A stretch of DNA of 64,000 nt, taken from contig ML986692.1 in NCBI GenBank assembly GCA_010094045.1, positions 62,001 through 126,000 on the forward strand, read 5' to 3'. Source of the stretch: Lojkania enalia. Taxonomy: Eukaryota; Ascomycota; Dothideomycetes; Pleosporales. The notes under the pieces were generated by a model. The model saw only the letters and a program-made list of their open reading frames with translations. It searched no databases and had not been told where the DNA came from. Position 1 is the stretch's first letter; each line of letters opens with the position of its first letter. Positions 23,357 to 35,781 of this stretch are shown here, piece after piece. Position numbers and translations under genes: made by a program.

Positions 23357-24475
23357 CTCGAGAGCCTGTTTTGTCGAATAATAGGCTTGGTCAGTGATTT
23401 CGCTGCACAGAGTTTGTGGTGGAGGTTGTTAAATCGGGTCGTTTGTTGAATGCACAACGTATATCGTAGTGTTCGCAGCAAAAATCTATGCAGAAACTGC
23501 TGCTACCTAAGCTCGTTCCTGAAACTGCCCTTGACGGCACAAGGCTTTGCTCAGCCTCCGGCGCAATCAACTTTAGGCCTCCTCTTTTAATATATCCTAG
23601 ACGTGTCGCCCTCCCCTACAACGAAGATGGGTTGCTGTCTAAATGTCCGCTCTAAGTCTGACAATTGGGTCGTGCGACTGGGCAATTCGGTGGTGCCACG
23701 ACCGCGAAGTTGGGAAGTGGGCTAGGCGAATGACGTTGTGGAGGGATGCGCGACGAGGGGAAGAAGCGGAGAAATCGGAGTTGCTGCGGGATGAGGGCGA
23801 GAAGGAGGAGAGGAAGAGGAAAAAGAGCGATTAAAGGCAAAGAGAGTGGGGGGGGGGAAGAAGCGCGAGAGCTTGGTCTGCAAGGGAGGGTCTCGAGAGA
23901 TGGTGTTGTTAGCGGCTTCCGACAAAGTCCGCAAACGCGATGGCTGGCAGGAACATGGGGTGGCTGGTCTCTCTCCATGATGACCCCGCGTGACAAAATT
24001 CTAGGACTAGGAAAGGATAGTCGAGTGCAATTCTATTGTCCGATCGTCTCTAATAATAAAAATGGAGTTATTCTGGCTATCCAAGTGGGCTATGCGGTTA
24101 CGGCTAGTCTTGGCAGTAGCAGGTGGAATTGCGCCTTCAGCGATCCGACGTAAATTGAAGAATGAAATCGCTATTTCGGCAATAACTTCACTTCCAATGC
24201 AATGACATTAGCAGTATTTGATTTCCTCTTGGCATAGTCGCAGAGGTTCATGGAGAATTGTTAGTAAGGATGGGCAATCACGCATGCAATATAGCAATTT
24301 GTTGCTCCTTAAAGCAATGATGAATTTCCTATTTGTGACAGGCGCAAACGACCTCTAAACATTTGACGCTAGGAATAACCCTTCCGAACCCCAAAACGCC
24401 GGCCCATGATCGTGGAATCCGTGGAAACTATCAAAAGTTCCTTCAATTCGAACAACCTCCACTTTAGAAGACAGA
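23357..24475. other. Intergenic: MARVEL-gene promoter and GAR1 3' flank
   Basis: About 1.1 kb. A purine-rich block (GGAGGAGAGGAAGAGG type) lies at 23750-23890 and includes a nine-G run near 23849. Nothing coding was recognised. Confidence 0.4.
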
Positions 24476-25298
24476 TCAGAATCCTCGACCACGTCCACCG
24501 AATCCTCCTCGTCCACCACCCCGTCCTGTTCCCCCTCTTGAAAATCCACCACCACGGCTTCCACCGAATCCACCAGCGCCTCCCCTTCCACCGCGGCCAC
24601 CAAAACCACCTCGGCCCCTCGGTGCTCCCCGACCACCTCTGCCACCGCGGGCGCCTCCTCGACCAGCTCCTCCTACTCGCTTGGGCTTAGGAGCTCCTGG
24701 GGGAGGTTTTGGCTTGGGTAGGAATCTGCCCAACATCAGCCTATGATAATGCCGAGCTCTATGTTAAACGCACTTCTCCAGTGGCAGAAGTTTATCTCCA
24801 CCAATAAAAAATTTGTCCCCTGATTTAAATGATGTTGCCTGAATGCCTTCTTGTGGTTTTATGGTGAAGTACACTTGATTGAGCGGTCCGAGGATTTCAT
24901 CGACTTTGCCAACAGGTGTCTACCCATATATTAGTTTCTATAGAGCTCGAATGTTTGACACAACGTCCCTTGTTCTCGAGATAGATCGGCGCATTGAAGT
25001 AGGGAATTTTGGGATTGATCGATTCGCAGAACATTTCGCCTTCGCATGCATGGACAAAGGTGCCCATTTCTAGTTAAATCCGTCAGTAGAGCTCCACCTA
25101 TTCCAATTGAAAGAGTGAGCCATACCAAGCACTGTAGCTGGCGGTCCGAAAGGCGGCGCTGCACCACCGCGACCTGGGCGAAATTAACTCCAGATTGCAA
25201 ATTAGACCTTAGAGAAAGTACGAACCGCCACGAGGAGTAAATCCACCTCTGCTGCCTAGGCTACCACCGCGACCTCTAGGCGCTCCACGAAAAGACAT
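24476..25298 (-). CDS. GAR1: H/ACA snoRNP complex subunit 1
   Basis: Component of H/ACA snoRNPs, which pseudouridylate rRNA in the nucleolus. Five minus-strand exons fit: 25298-25226, 25173-25126, 25069-24960, 24919-24774 and 24725-24476, about 208 aa. The N-terminus ([19 protein letters not shown]) and C-terminus are Arg/Gly-rich (RGG/GAR) domains. The core ([20 protein letters not shown], then [28 protein letters not shown] and [13 protein letters not shown]) is the conserved Gar1 beta-barrel. One junction is unclear: homologues read YLENK-TPVGKV, but no GT stands at the expected place. The nearest in-phase GT adds Gly-Arg-Cys (exon end 24960), whereas the expected end (24969) would need a GG donor. 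The gene is divergent from threonyl-tRNA synthetase, with 380 bp between the start codons. Confidence 0.92.
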
Positions 25299-25678
25299 GG
25301 TGCTCTGGCGTATTCGAGTGTGCGTGCGAAAGCTGCTAGGAGCTGTTGCACTTTGAATTCGTTCGGGAAATCGAGAAATTCTCCGGAAGTCGGCAAAACA
25401 GTTCTTCCGTTTGAGCCAATCGAAGTTCGCCCCACCATGCCAAGTCCAGGTTCGATTTGAGGACGGTCACAAACTGAGTCACTGCAGAACTTTGAAAACG
25501 CGTATTGAGTGCCATTTCTGCCGGTTCAAGCCTCCTCAATTGGTATGCTCATATTCAATTATCGAGTCTGTGATTCATAGTTCTTGGCGTTAACCCTGAC
25601 TCAGAGCTGCCCTTCTGCGTGTTAATTACCCCACCCGCCTCAGGAGGGCTTCGACTTAAACAGTGCAATCCACAAAAT
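25299..25678. promoter_or_regulatory. Bidirectional promoter GAR1 / threonyl-tRNA synthetase
   Basis: 380 bp separates the two start codons, which point away from each other. Both genes belong to the ribosome/translation set, so shared control is plausible. No motif was assigned. Confidence 0.55.
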
Positions 25679-28287
25679 ATGGAGGCTGCGAAAGACGCCG
25701 CAAAAGACGTCGTTGAGAGCGTTAAAAACCTCGCGGTCTCACAAGACCAAAAGCCGAAGAAAGAAAAGAAGAAAAAGGGCGCAGAAGGCGCGGACGGCCG
25801 ACCACTGGAACTCAAGCCGCATCCGGTTTTTATTGATCACCGAATTCAGATATTGTACGCTGTTGGCATTAAACAGGTTAAAATAGAGGCTAAAGCATCA
25901 TTTCAGCGAAAGACTCAAGGCTAAATACGACGAAGAAGTTGCCCAAAAGCCTCGCGGTACGAGCACACGATTTCAAGCCCAATATCTATTCCCCGCTAAC
26001 GCAAATTTTGTGGTGCAGAAAAGATTGATATCACTCTCCCAGATGGCAAGGTCATAATAGGAGAATCATGGGCCACGAGTCCCGCCGACGTCGCGAGAGG
26101 AATCAGCAAGAGCTTATTCGAACGCACTGTCATTGCGCGCATTGACCAGGGAACCGAGAACGAAACATTATGGGATTTAGAGAGGCCGCTTGAGAGGAGT
26201 GTCAAGCTCGAGTTTCTCGACTTTGAACATCCTGAAGGAAAGAAAGTTTTCTGGCATTCAAGTGCTCACATCCTAGGGGAAGCGGCTGAGCGGCGGTTTG
26301 GGTGTGACCTGTGTATTGGCCCTCCGATCGAAGATGGATTCTACTATGAGGTGCATGAGACTTCTCTATTAATTGTTAATCTTCCCTCTGACCCTGGAGC
26401 AGATGGCATTGCCTGAAAAAGCTGCGGTCGAACAATCAGACCATAAGCCTCTCGAAACCATCGTTTCCAGCATTGTAAAGGAGAAGCAGGTCTTCCAGCG
26501 ACTTAGTCTCTCTAAATCGGATCTGTAAGATTTTGTGCCAACTAGCTTCATCACAACATTAACAGGGATCTTAGGTTAGAGATGTTCAAATCGAATCCGT
26601 ATAAGCAACATATCATCAAGGACAAAATTCCCGATGACACGTTTACAACCGTATATCGCAATGGGCCTCTGATCGATCTTTGTAGGGGGCCTCACGTGCC
26701 TCACACAGGACGAATAAAGCAATTCAAGGTTATGAAGAACTCTGCATCATACTTCCTCGGCGATGCGAGCAACGACAGCTTGCAGCGGATCTATGGTGTT
26801 TCGTTCCCTGATAAGGATCAAATGGCCGCCCACTTAAAGTATCTTGAGGAAGCCGCCAAGCGAGACCACCGAAAGATTGGCAAAGAACAAGAGCTATTCT
26901 TCTTCCACGAATGGAGTCCCGGATCTTGTTTCTTCTTGCCCCATGGAATGATCATCTACAACACGCTCATGTCGTTCTTGCGTCAGGAATATTGGAACCG
27001 AGGCTATCAGGAGGTTGGGTCTCCCAACATGTATAATTCGGCGCTGTGGAAAGTCTCTGGTCACTGGCAACACTATCAAGAGGATATGTTTACGTTCGAC
27101 GTAGAGAAGGAAAAGTGGGCTTTGAAGCCAATGAACTGCCCTGGTCACTGCCTCATTTTCAGACATCGCGAGCGGAGCTACCGGGAACTCCCAATCCGTA
27201 TGGCAGACTTTGGTATCCTTCACCGAAATGAGGCATCAGGGGCACTTACGGGCTTGACGAGAGTTCGACGTTTCCAGCAGGATGATACGCACATCTTTTG
27301 CACCGACGACCAAATCACCGAGGAGATTTCTGGCCTCTTCGACTTTCTCAAAAATGTGTACGGCAAATTCGGCTTTACTTTTAAGTTGAAGCTCAGCACG
27401 AGGCCAGAAGGATTCCTTGGTGAAGTTGAGACGTGGAACAAGGCTGAAGCGAAGTTAACGGATGCGCTAAACCAATTCACTGCTGAGGGTGGCGGTGCTT
27501 GGGAACTAAATCCCGGTGATGGAGCTTTCTACGGACCGAAAATCGATATCACGATCTCTGATGCGCTGAAGCGGGAGTTTCAGTGTGCTACCATCCAGCT
27601 TGATTTCCAGCTACCCATCCGGTTCGGCCTTGAATACATGACTTCCGAAGTCGCATCGGCAAAGTCAAAGGATGAGGCATCACACCACAAAATGGGGGGC
27701 GAAGAGGCCGTGGTCGATCCATCAAAAGTACAGCCACCCCAGCCCGGTTACGCTCGCCCAGTCATGATCCACCGAGCTATTTACGGGTCTTTCGAGCGTT
27801 TCATCGCGTAAGTTCCCTGTACGCTGATATATCATTACATCGAGCAAGCTGACATGTTTCTAGTATCCTCACGGAACATTTCGCCGGCCGATGGCCATTC
27901 TGGCTTTCCCCCCGCCAGATCCTCGTCGTCCCTGTGATGCCCGCCGTGAATGACTACGTCAGAGAAGTCCAGGCTCAACTTCGCGCAGAAGGTCTTCATG
28001 CCGACATCGACATCAGCGGCAACACTATGCAGAAGAAGATTCGCACGGGTCAGCTGCAATTGTACAATTTCATCTTTGTCGTGGGTGCGGAAGAGAGGGA
28101 CAGTAAAACGTAAGCTAATCTCTCAGTACAAAGCTAGACACAGATTCGCTAACTATGTCCCAGTGTCAATATCAGAAATAGGGACGATCAAGCTACGCAG
28201 CAGCGAGGCGAGACTATTCCTCTGGAAGATGCGTTGAAGAAGTTGAAGCAGTTGAGAGATGACAGGAATTTGGAAAACAAGATTTGA
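25679..28287 (+). CDS. THS1: Threonyl-tRNA synthetase, cytosolic type
   Basis: Charges tRNA-Thr. Seven exons fit: 25679-25854, 25907-25956, 26019-26350, 26403-26524, 26575-27807, 27864-28109 and 28164-28287, giving 760 aa. A Lys-rich eukaryotic N-terminal extension precedes the TGS domain (about residues 76-135, [11 protein letters not shown]). The editing-like domain carries HSSAH (about 155-160). The class II catalytic core has MNCPGHC, with Cys415 a predicted zinc ligand, motif 2 ([20 protein letters not shown]) and motif 3 ([13 protein letters not shown]). The anticodon-binding domain begins near [12 protein letters not shown]. The start is the ATG of [10 protein letters not shown]; the frame is open for 20 codons further upstream but without another ATG, so there is no sign here of an alternative mitochondrial form. 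Confidence 0.95.
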
Positions 28288-28758
28288 GTGGGAAATGTCT
28301 TTGGTATTTTGGCATGGCGTACTACATTGAGCGATGCATGTCGTACCTCCTGTCATGGAGGCTTCGTAGCTGTGTTTTTATAGAAAGCTGGCTCTAGTGA
28401 AGACAGGGAAAATATTACATTACATCTATTCGTTAGTTCACGCACGTGCTGTCAATTTAATTATTATTCGTGGTTGTTTGCTAGATTTCTAGATGTCTAC
28501 GTATAAGTTATGAAGCTAAGTTCTGGAATAGAAGGATTTGAATGCGTCGACTAAATGCTAACTCTATGCGGAGAAGTGCTTTACGATGAACACTTCCAGC
28601 GCACTACAAAAATGCTGGTATAATGCATACCAACCACTATCCAAACAACGCACACGAAAGAAGTTTTAAAAAATGGTTGTCAACAAAGGGAGTTTGGAAT
28701 ATGAAAGATCAAGGGTAGAAAAGAGGACGAGAAAACAAACCCCCAACCCGCCAACCAC
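28288..28758. other. Intergenic between convergent ThrRS and GH16 genes
   Basis: About 470 bp, AT-rich, the shared 3' region of the two genes. No coding or RNA feature was seen. Confidence 0.4.
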
Positions 28759-29889
28759 TCACACCGACCACTTCTTCTCCCCGCGCTTAACCACAACCCC
28801 CCTCTCTCCACCCCTTTCAAACCACCACAACCCCGCAATCTCCCAATAAGCCTCCACAAACGCCTCTGGATTCTCCCCAACCCACTCCTCGCACGTTTCA
28901 ACCCTAGTCTTTACCCTACAACTCTTGTTCCACTCCTCGGCGCGCCCGGCCCACTCCCCACAAAAAGCGGTGTTGAAGATGATTTTCAGGTCGCGGAACC
29001 GGGCCATGAAGTCGCAGTTCGGGCCCTGGAACTTGGCTAGGGGCGTAGGCCATGTTGAGGGGTTTGGGGCGGTGGTTATAGAGTCGAGGGGCTGGGTGGC
29101 GGAGGAAGTGGTGTTTGCGTTGCGGGGGAAGAACCATGTAGAAATGTATTCAGTCGTCCACTCCATGGCGTAAACACCGCCCTGAATATCATTAAATTGC
29201 TGTCCGTACGTAGGCGTACTATGTAAGCCGGCGACCGGCGCGCGGATCGTGCATCCGACGTTTTTGTCCTGGTTCGAGGCATTGACATCGCAGTCCTGCG
29301 TTGCCATGTGCCCCGTAAACGTGCGTGTATCCAAGTTCATAGTAGTGTCGTTGGGGGATGTGCTGTTCTCGACCATGCATCCTGCGGACGTGTGGAGCGT
29401 GACGCTATTGGATTCGTAGTCGTTGACGCCTTCTAGGATGTCGATTTCACCGCCGTTGGGCCATTCCTGGGTTGCGGAGAGAAGCCAGAAGGCTGGCCAG
29501 GTACCACAGATGTTAGCGGGCATATGCTTTATATCTGCAATTAGCAGGCCATGGTTCCAGGATTTTGTCGACTCTGCACGGACGGATGGGCGGCCTCCGG
29601 GCGTCTTGTTCTTGTAGTTGACGCCGAGGAAGATAGAGCTGTCTAGGTAGCCTACTAGCTGGCTGGGGACAGCTTTGTCGAGCGTCGAGTATTGGACGAA
29701 ACCCTTTGTTGGATCGGCGTCGGAGTAGAGTTCGAAGTTTCTGAAGAAATTTTCGCCGGATAGGTCGTCTTTGAGGACATATGTGCTGTTAGTGTGAGGA
29801 CTGTGGTTTTTGCCATGAGCTATGCTCGAACTCGGGAGCGCCGAGAGGGTGACCAGCACCGACGGTAGGAAAGAGAGGATGCGTATCAT
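28759..29889 (-). CDS. Secreted GH16 endo-1,3(4)-beta-glucanase
   Basis: Intronless, 376 aa. A signal peptide is clear at residues 1-24 (MIRILSFLPSVLVTLSALPS...). The family 16 catalytic motif is GGEIDILEG, with Glu148 as nucleophile, Asp150 and Glu153 as acid/base. Aromatic residues around it (ICGTWPAFWLLS, EWPNGGE) and a Cys-rich C-terminal half match the fungal endo-1,3(4)-beta-glucanase / mixed-linkage glucanase subgroup. There are several N-glycosylation sites (NST, NDT, NTT, NKS). No GPI signal is seen at the C-terminus, so it is probably a soluble secreted enzyme acting on wall or plant beta-glucans. Confidence 0.92.
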   Translation of the reverse strand: MIRILSFLPSVLVTLSALPSSSIAHGKNHSPHTNSTYVLKDDLSGENFFRNFELYSDADPTKGFVQYSTLDKAVPSQLVGYLDSSIFLGVNYKNKTPGGRPSVRAESTKSWNHGLLIADIKHMPANICGTWPAFWLLSATQEWPNGGEIDILEGVNDYESNSVTLHTSAGCMVENSTSPNDTTMNLDTRTFTGHMATQDCDVNASNQDKNVGCTIRAPVAGLHSTPTYGQQFNDIQGGVYAMEWTTEYISTWFFPRNANTTSSATQPLDSITTAPNPSTWPTPLAKFQGPNCDFMARFRDLKIIFNTAFCGEWAGRAEEWNKSCRVKTRVETCEEWVGENPEAFVEAYWEIAGLWWFERGGERGVVVKRGEKKWSV

Positions 29890-30728
29890 GATTTGTTCTT
29901 AAAATGTAGTATGCCAAAAATAACCGCAAATAGTTGTATAGATCAAATGAGTGACTGTATGCGACCCAGAAGCGTGTAACCAACCACAACTTATAAGGTG
30001 AGGGAAGGGGAGTATGAATAGTGTTGTGTATAATCAAAAGAGCCCTCAAAGAAATACTGAAATGGACAATGCTGTGTGCTTTTTTCTTTATTCAGGCTAT
30101 GCTAAAATATAACAGAAAAGATATCTACTCTAGTCCTGGAATATTGAAAGTGGGAAAAGGTTGACAATAGTGTACAATAGGGAACTGCACTACTTCAATA
30201 GACTAGGATGAAGAAAGGAATGACTACCCGTTCTTAAAGTCAATTTAAGCATGATATATGAAGACTTACCTAGACCAGGCTCATCACGACTCCTAGCCGT
30301 ATTTAATACATCAATTGAATAGACAAGCACGTGAGGACTGTGGCATTGAACACTCATTGTGAAATATCGTTAATCCCTTCATTAATGCCCACCGAATTGT
30401 TCTACCTTCCACAATGAATAAAAAGACGAGTATGAAGAACTAGCAGACTAATCCACCGCAACATCACATACTCGGGTATAGCTACTATGAATACCCACTT
30501 CCATGCAGATAGCATCCAAATGAGTCGAATCTTTATGCCTAACGAGACACGAATGCCACAGCTGAAGTTGCTCGTCGTCCAATATCAGATAGCTGGGGTA
30601 GAAAAATCAAATGATTGAGACAAATTGACATGTTGCTACCCACTATCAAATGTCACTAGTATGATGTTCGTAGATCTATAAGCGCAAGCAATTTTATGTA
30701 TCCGAGTTGAGATTTCGACGAGTGAGTC
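29890..30728. other. Intergenic: GH16 promoter and VTS1 3' flank
   Basis: About 840 bp of AT-rich DNA between two minus-strand genes. No gene or repeat was recognised. Confidence 0.4.
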
Positions 30729-32682
30729 TTATTTGAGCCTGCCCTCGTTTTGGGCTTCCTTGACTTGTTCAAAGACCTGAAAGCTGGTTAGCGACTGGAC
30801 ATTTAATTTCAGAGCACATGTTCTACCTTTAACATCTTCCTACGCGCACCCAATGCGTTGACTCCGCGTTTCTCGAGAGCGCCGTCGTCCAATTCAATCA
30901 GCTCCTGCCATTTCAAGTCTTTGAGATTATCGGTATATTTGTGTAGGCGCAGACTCCTAAGCCAGCTTGGGATGTCTTGAAGGAGATTGGCGTCGGTGGG
31001 ATCCTCTGGCGGCTTCGAGCTACCGCGTCGGCCGCGAGGTGACCTTCCTCGGTTGATTTCTGAGTGATCGGAGATGTAGCCCGGATGGTCACCCAGTCCG
31101 ATCCCGAACTGACTAAGGCTCAATCCAGCCAACCCGTTGTTAACGAGTGCTGGCGTTGAATAATCAGCGGCCAAGAAGCCATTGTTCTGCGGAGAAGCGA
31201 AGCTCATGCCACCCATGCTCTGGCCCTGCATTGCAAGGCCGGGTGAGTTGGGGCGAGAACGGCGGCCGTTGATAGCAGCAAGTTGTTGGGCTTGAAGCGC
31301 AGCAGCCTGTTGCGGTGACAGGACTTGGCCTAGCTCGTTAGTCATGACGAAGTTAGCGGCCGGAGCCTGACCACCGGGCAAACCTGGAGATAAGGGAGCA
31401 TTTCCAGCTCCTTGACCTTCAGACGATCGAGCACGGCGGTACTTGCGGACATCGTCAAGCTGAATGCGGTTGTTAACCGTCGATAGGGCAGCCAGTTTCA
31501 TGGCAGTAGCGTTGGCAACCATGTCCGCCTGGCTTGGGTTTGTTTGATTTCCAAAATTGGATACCATGGGGGTGCTCAGTTGTGATGCCCAGCTTCCTCC
31601 AGGGGCATATGAGGGCGAGAGAATGGGCATGTTGGCAGCATTCGGGTCTGGAGCAGTGAGTGTAGTGCTTTGCAAGGGCCCGTCGCTCGAGAGAGGAAGG
31701 CGAGGCGAGCGAAGTCCTGCAGAAGGGGGTGGTTGAGAGAACTGGCCCATCGGCTGATGTTGCTGTCCAGAGGACTTTGGACGGGTTGCAGATTGTTGAC
31801 CGTCACCCCACGGCGACGGCGGAACCTGAACATCCTTCTTGAGGCTGTCTTCCGGAGCTGAGATGGTGGGCGCGGCTAGTGAGTTTCGATCGCCGACGGT
31901 GCTGTTGCGGTTCGATGCAGGGGCAATTCCTGTTGTCTCTGTGAATTCAGCCTTCTGCTTGGCAATGGCAGCGGCCGCATCGGGGAACATGCGGTTGATT
32001 GTAGACGTGTCCAGGCCAGAATTCCGCTTCGTGCCTGGGGATGGCGGCGGACGCCCGAGCCCGAGGGAGTTGCGCGAGTTCTCACCAGTGCTCAGCTTGC
32101 TCATAGCATCACTCAGTTTTTGCGTCATCGGATCTGATAGAGTTAGCCTGATGAAAAGCTTGTCTCTCATGATCTATGCTAACCCTTCTCGCCAAAGTTG
32201 GCTGGAGACAATACCCCAGACATTGGCAGGCTCTTGGACATCTGCTGTAGAACTTGGATAAAAAAGCGAATTTGGACCTGGGTGGTTTGCTGGAGCAGGG
32301 CGTACAAGGCGGCAGTCCGCTCTGCTTCACTAAGGACGCGGAACCACTGCTCGATGGCGCTCAGTTCGTCCTTGAAGTCCTGATCGAGAGTAGCCGTGGC
32401 CATCTCTTCCAGTGTGACCTCATATTGGTCAATATCGGCGAGCCACTGCTGGGCGGCACGCTCCATTTCATCTGGGTTGCCCGAATTGGTGTTTGTCCGG
32501 CCAAAGTAGACCTCAGAGGCAGGCCGAATGCCGCGGTTGGCCAGCGGGGAAGAGAAGCCGCCCATGTCGGCGGATGCCCGTAGGTGGTGGCCGGCGCCGA
32601 TAGAGCGCGAGTTGGGAGGACGGAGCGAGCTGGACCCTTCCGGGGTGCTGTTCCGGTTCGACGCAATGTGGCTCGCAGACAT
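30729..32682 (-). CDS. VTS1: RNA-binding SAM-domain protein Vts1 (Smaug family)
   Basis: Post-transcriptional regulator; the family binds CNGG-loop hairpins in mRNAs and recruits Ccr4-Not for deadenylation. Three exons, 32682-32184, 32133-30827 and 30776-30729, join to 617 aa. The N-terminal conserved region ([17 protein letters not shown], then [19 protein letters not shown] and [11 protein letters not shown]) is the Vts1 dimerisation-type segment. The centre is Ser/Pro/Gln-rich and disordered. The C-terminal SAM domain spans about residues 549-607 ([19 protein letters not shown], then [13 protein letters not shown]). The last exon adds [15 protein letters not shown], which finishes the final SAM helix; reading past the donor would cut it off with a stop. 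Confidence 0.93.
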
Positions 32683-34172
32683 GGTGCCGGGTGCTCGGTG
32701 CCAGGAGCCGTCTGTCTATCCGTCTATCGTGAGGGTTCGTTCGTTGCAAAAGCGGGACTCTGCGAGCAAAAGTCTAGTCAGCGGACGAGGCTCTGAGACA
32801 TGGATGCAGGCTGCAGCGGCTGCGAGGGGCGGGCGGCAATACACAGGGAAAGGGTAGAGGTCGGGGTGCGGTCGGGCTCTGCGTGCAATCGAAGTCTCCT
32901 GCAGTTCCGGCTGGCCTCAAAGGAGCTCGACGTGCGAATGATTCAGGAGACGGTTGTCGTCGCCGCAGGGCGGGCGGGCCAGCGAGGTGTTCGGTACTCG
33001 GTGCAGCAAAGGGCAGCGGGCGCGCACGGAAACAAGAAGAGAGATGTAGAAATAGCACAGTACAACGAAGGAAACGAAGGGAGGAGGGCGGACGGAGGAG
33101 GGCCAGGAGAGCACACAGAAGCCCTGCGTGAGTGAAGAGGGAAGCCTTCAAGTGGTCGAGAAAGGTCGTTTCGGCTGGACCAAACCCGTCCTCAGTCGCT
33201 AGACCAAACGGGATCCCTGCGCGAGCGCCGTGAATGGGCCTCAGCCCTAGCCCTACCTTAGGTAGACGCGCCAGACCTCAGCTTCTGGCCGACCGCACTG
33301 GGCGCGCTTGAGCGGGCGCCTGCGGTTGATTGGAGGGAGCCCGTTCCGCCGGAGGCGCCGCTGTGAATGCCGCCGCTGCTGTTGGGTATATCACTCACCC
33401 TCCGCTGCTTGGTTTGCGTGCTCCTATCGACACATCCAGCGTTTCGCGTCCGCCATGCTCGCCGCCCGTTGTTGCCTCCTTCGCTGTGCGCCCAGCATCC
33501 CACTCCCTCACGAATGAATGGACGCTCGGCGGGCGGAGGTGGGTGCCATCAGCTTCCTCCAGCAAAAGGATCCTACCGTCCGCGCGCTTCTGCTACAACT
33601 GCCTGCACTCTGACGCTGACTGAGCGAGTCCTCCCGCTGCGACCGCTACTACCCGCATCCGAGGCACTATTGCAGGCCGGCACGCATGAACGGGCTCCCC
33701 GGAGTAATCTTCTCTCTATTTCTCCGCCGTTTGACCTATACCCGTTGCGCCTCGTCGTTTCGAGCCATCGTTTCTATTAAAAGAGCATTCGTCAGAGAAT
33801 ATCGATTAGCGACCCACAAGCGTTCTGCATCATCACACAGAATTTTGCACCTCGCCCACTAGGCCCAATGCATACATATTTGCAACAATATATAGCACTC
33901 GCATCATGATTCAATTTCTCAACCACATACGGGAGCTTATGCCAGGCCAACAGCAGCCGCGGCACATTCATCGAACAGTTTACCTTTCTGCACGGTGCCA
34001 CGCAGGAAGCTGCCGACCTAGCCTTCAAACACTGTCGGCATGGATACCTGTTTGCCGGTATCCCCCCAATGGTGAATGCGATCTCCGTTGCTGCCACATA
34101 GTTACACAATAGTTGGGCTCGAATCGCCTTTCCAGCCGGAGCATTCATCCATTGCACAGTAGTGGCGAGCGC
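32683..34172. other. Intergenic: VTS1 promoter and COG5 3' flank
   Basis: About 1.5 kb, GC-rich near 32700-33700. Overlapping frames on both strands are low-complexity and show no family features. It probably includes a long VTS1 5' UTR, which is common for regulatory genes in these fungi. Confidence 0.4.
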
Positions 34173-35562
34173 TCACCTCACCTGTCCTGTTACTGCCCCA
34201 ACCATTACTGCAGCTTCACGTTCCCAGTTGCCAGCCATGCCGACTTTGCCCTTGTTTAGCGGACCGCCAGGAAGCTGTGATCCTCGATTTACGCAATCGC
34301 GGATTGCATCTCTAACTTTGTCCTTGTTGGTCCGCAGGGTCCTCGCGGAGACCCCACCTCGATGCATAATTTCTTGGACTCTTGGCGAGAGACTCGAAGC
34401 CAGTGATCTCCAAAAATACGAAGGCAATGATGATGTATCCAGAGCGTGTAATAATGGCTGTAGGAAGTTAGGCGCGGCGGTTCCTGTTTTCTCCCCGTCG
34501 TCTAATATAAGGTGCATAGGAGGCTTGGTGGATTCGAGTAGCGCTTCCAAAGCCACAATATTCTGGCAGCGGGCAGATATTTCGAGCAAAGTCCGATCCA
34601 AGGTAGGTAATGTAGCCAAGGACCGCGCGAGTGAAGCAAGGGATGACTTGAGCGCTGTCTGCAGATAGTCTTGCAGTGCGTTCAATAATAAAGTTGGTTG
34701 AAAATCGCCAATGGTAGTGGTGCCTGATGTAGGGGATAGCAAATACAAGGTCGTCAGTGCTGATGTAGTTCTGGATTTCGTATCTTCTGTCTGAGTGTAT
34801 GTCGAAGCTGCTAATATTAGTGAATGAAGATACAAATTCAGGAACGGGAGATTCACAAGATGATTGGCCTGATGTGAGTAGCGAAGACATTGAAAACTCC
34901 TTGACCACCTGCTGTGCTCGAGAGGAGATGCTCCTTTCGCCAGGATAAACTAGCTCGTTCTTCAATGTATTGATCACATTGACCTTGTCAAGCCCCTCGC
35001 CTTCCTCCCCAGACCCTGACGCAGTGAAAATCTGGCGCAGAGATAGTAGAGTATCCGCAGACCGCACCATGGCCCTGTGGTCCTCCTTTTTGGCACTTCC
35101 GACGCCTCCTAGTTCTGACATTCGAACCTCTAGCTGCCTTCCAAGCATAAGGCATCGAGCCACAGCCCTTCCGAGCTTCACTGCCTGACAAAGCCTCTCT
35201 GCAGTCAATTGGACCTGCTCCGCAACCTCGTAGCGATCAATGACCTCCTTCTCTAATGTTTTATAAGCTTCTGTCAGACTTGCGACCTGCCCCTCAACTT
35301 CGCTGAGTATTTCTCCGCTAGACTCAGCATGCTCTCGGGTATGCTCTAACAGAGGGAGCGCAGACTTTGTGGTGAGAGTGTCGATGTGAGTATCAATTTC
35401 CTGCACATCGAAGAGTACGCGGGAGAGGGGTGTTGAGAGATCTATCGGTGTATCCGAAGGATCGTTCGTCGCTAGCACCAGTGAATTTGCGAAAGACGTC
35501 GCTGAGAAATCTGGATCCAAAAACGCTTCATAGTCGATATATGACGGCTCACCGTCCGACAT
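34173..35562 (-). CDS. COG5: Conserved oligomeric Golgi complex subunit 5
   Basis: Subunit of the COG tether for retrograde vesicles at the Golgi. Two exons, 35562-34857 and 34810-34173, join to 447 aa, the usual short length for fungal Cog5. The start is the ATG of MSDGEPSYIDYEAFLDPDFS, the typical Cog5 opening, followed by PIDLSTPLSRVLFDVQEIDT. Coiled-coil segments follow (about residues 45-110). The 46-bp intron has a CACTAAT branch point and joins SSS to STYTQTEDTKSR, restoring the conserved TTSALTTLYLLSP stretch; without it the frame ends soon after. The gene is divergent from ureidoglycolate lyase, with 219 bp between start codons. Confidence 0.9.
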
Positions 35563-35781
35563 GTTGGCGCTAATCAAGTCGAAGAGGTACGGAACTCAAT
35601 TGCAGCGACGTTGAAGCCCTGCATGTGTATAGGGTCTTGGCGGGCATGGGGGGCTTCCTAGTGGGACAGGTTAGCGTGCATTTAGCGACTTTCACATTCA
35701 AGAGCTCTAGCAACATAGCTCCGCTCCTACTTCTTCCTCATCATTCCCCGGCATGTTTAATTGCAGCTCAATTTGCCCATC
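35563..35781. promoter_or_regulatory. Short bidirectional promoter COG5 / ureidoglycolate lyase
   Basis: 219 bp between opposite start codons. Both core promoters and 5' leaders must fit here. No specific motif was assigned. Confidence 0.5.

Noticed and set aside
25619..25678. Upstream in-frame extension of threonyl-tRNA synthetase as a mitochondrial leader
   Set aside because: The extension begins at GTG and contains no ATG; the normal start at 25679 has the expected family N-terminus.
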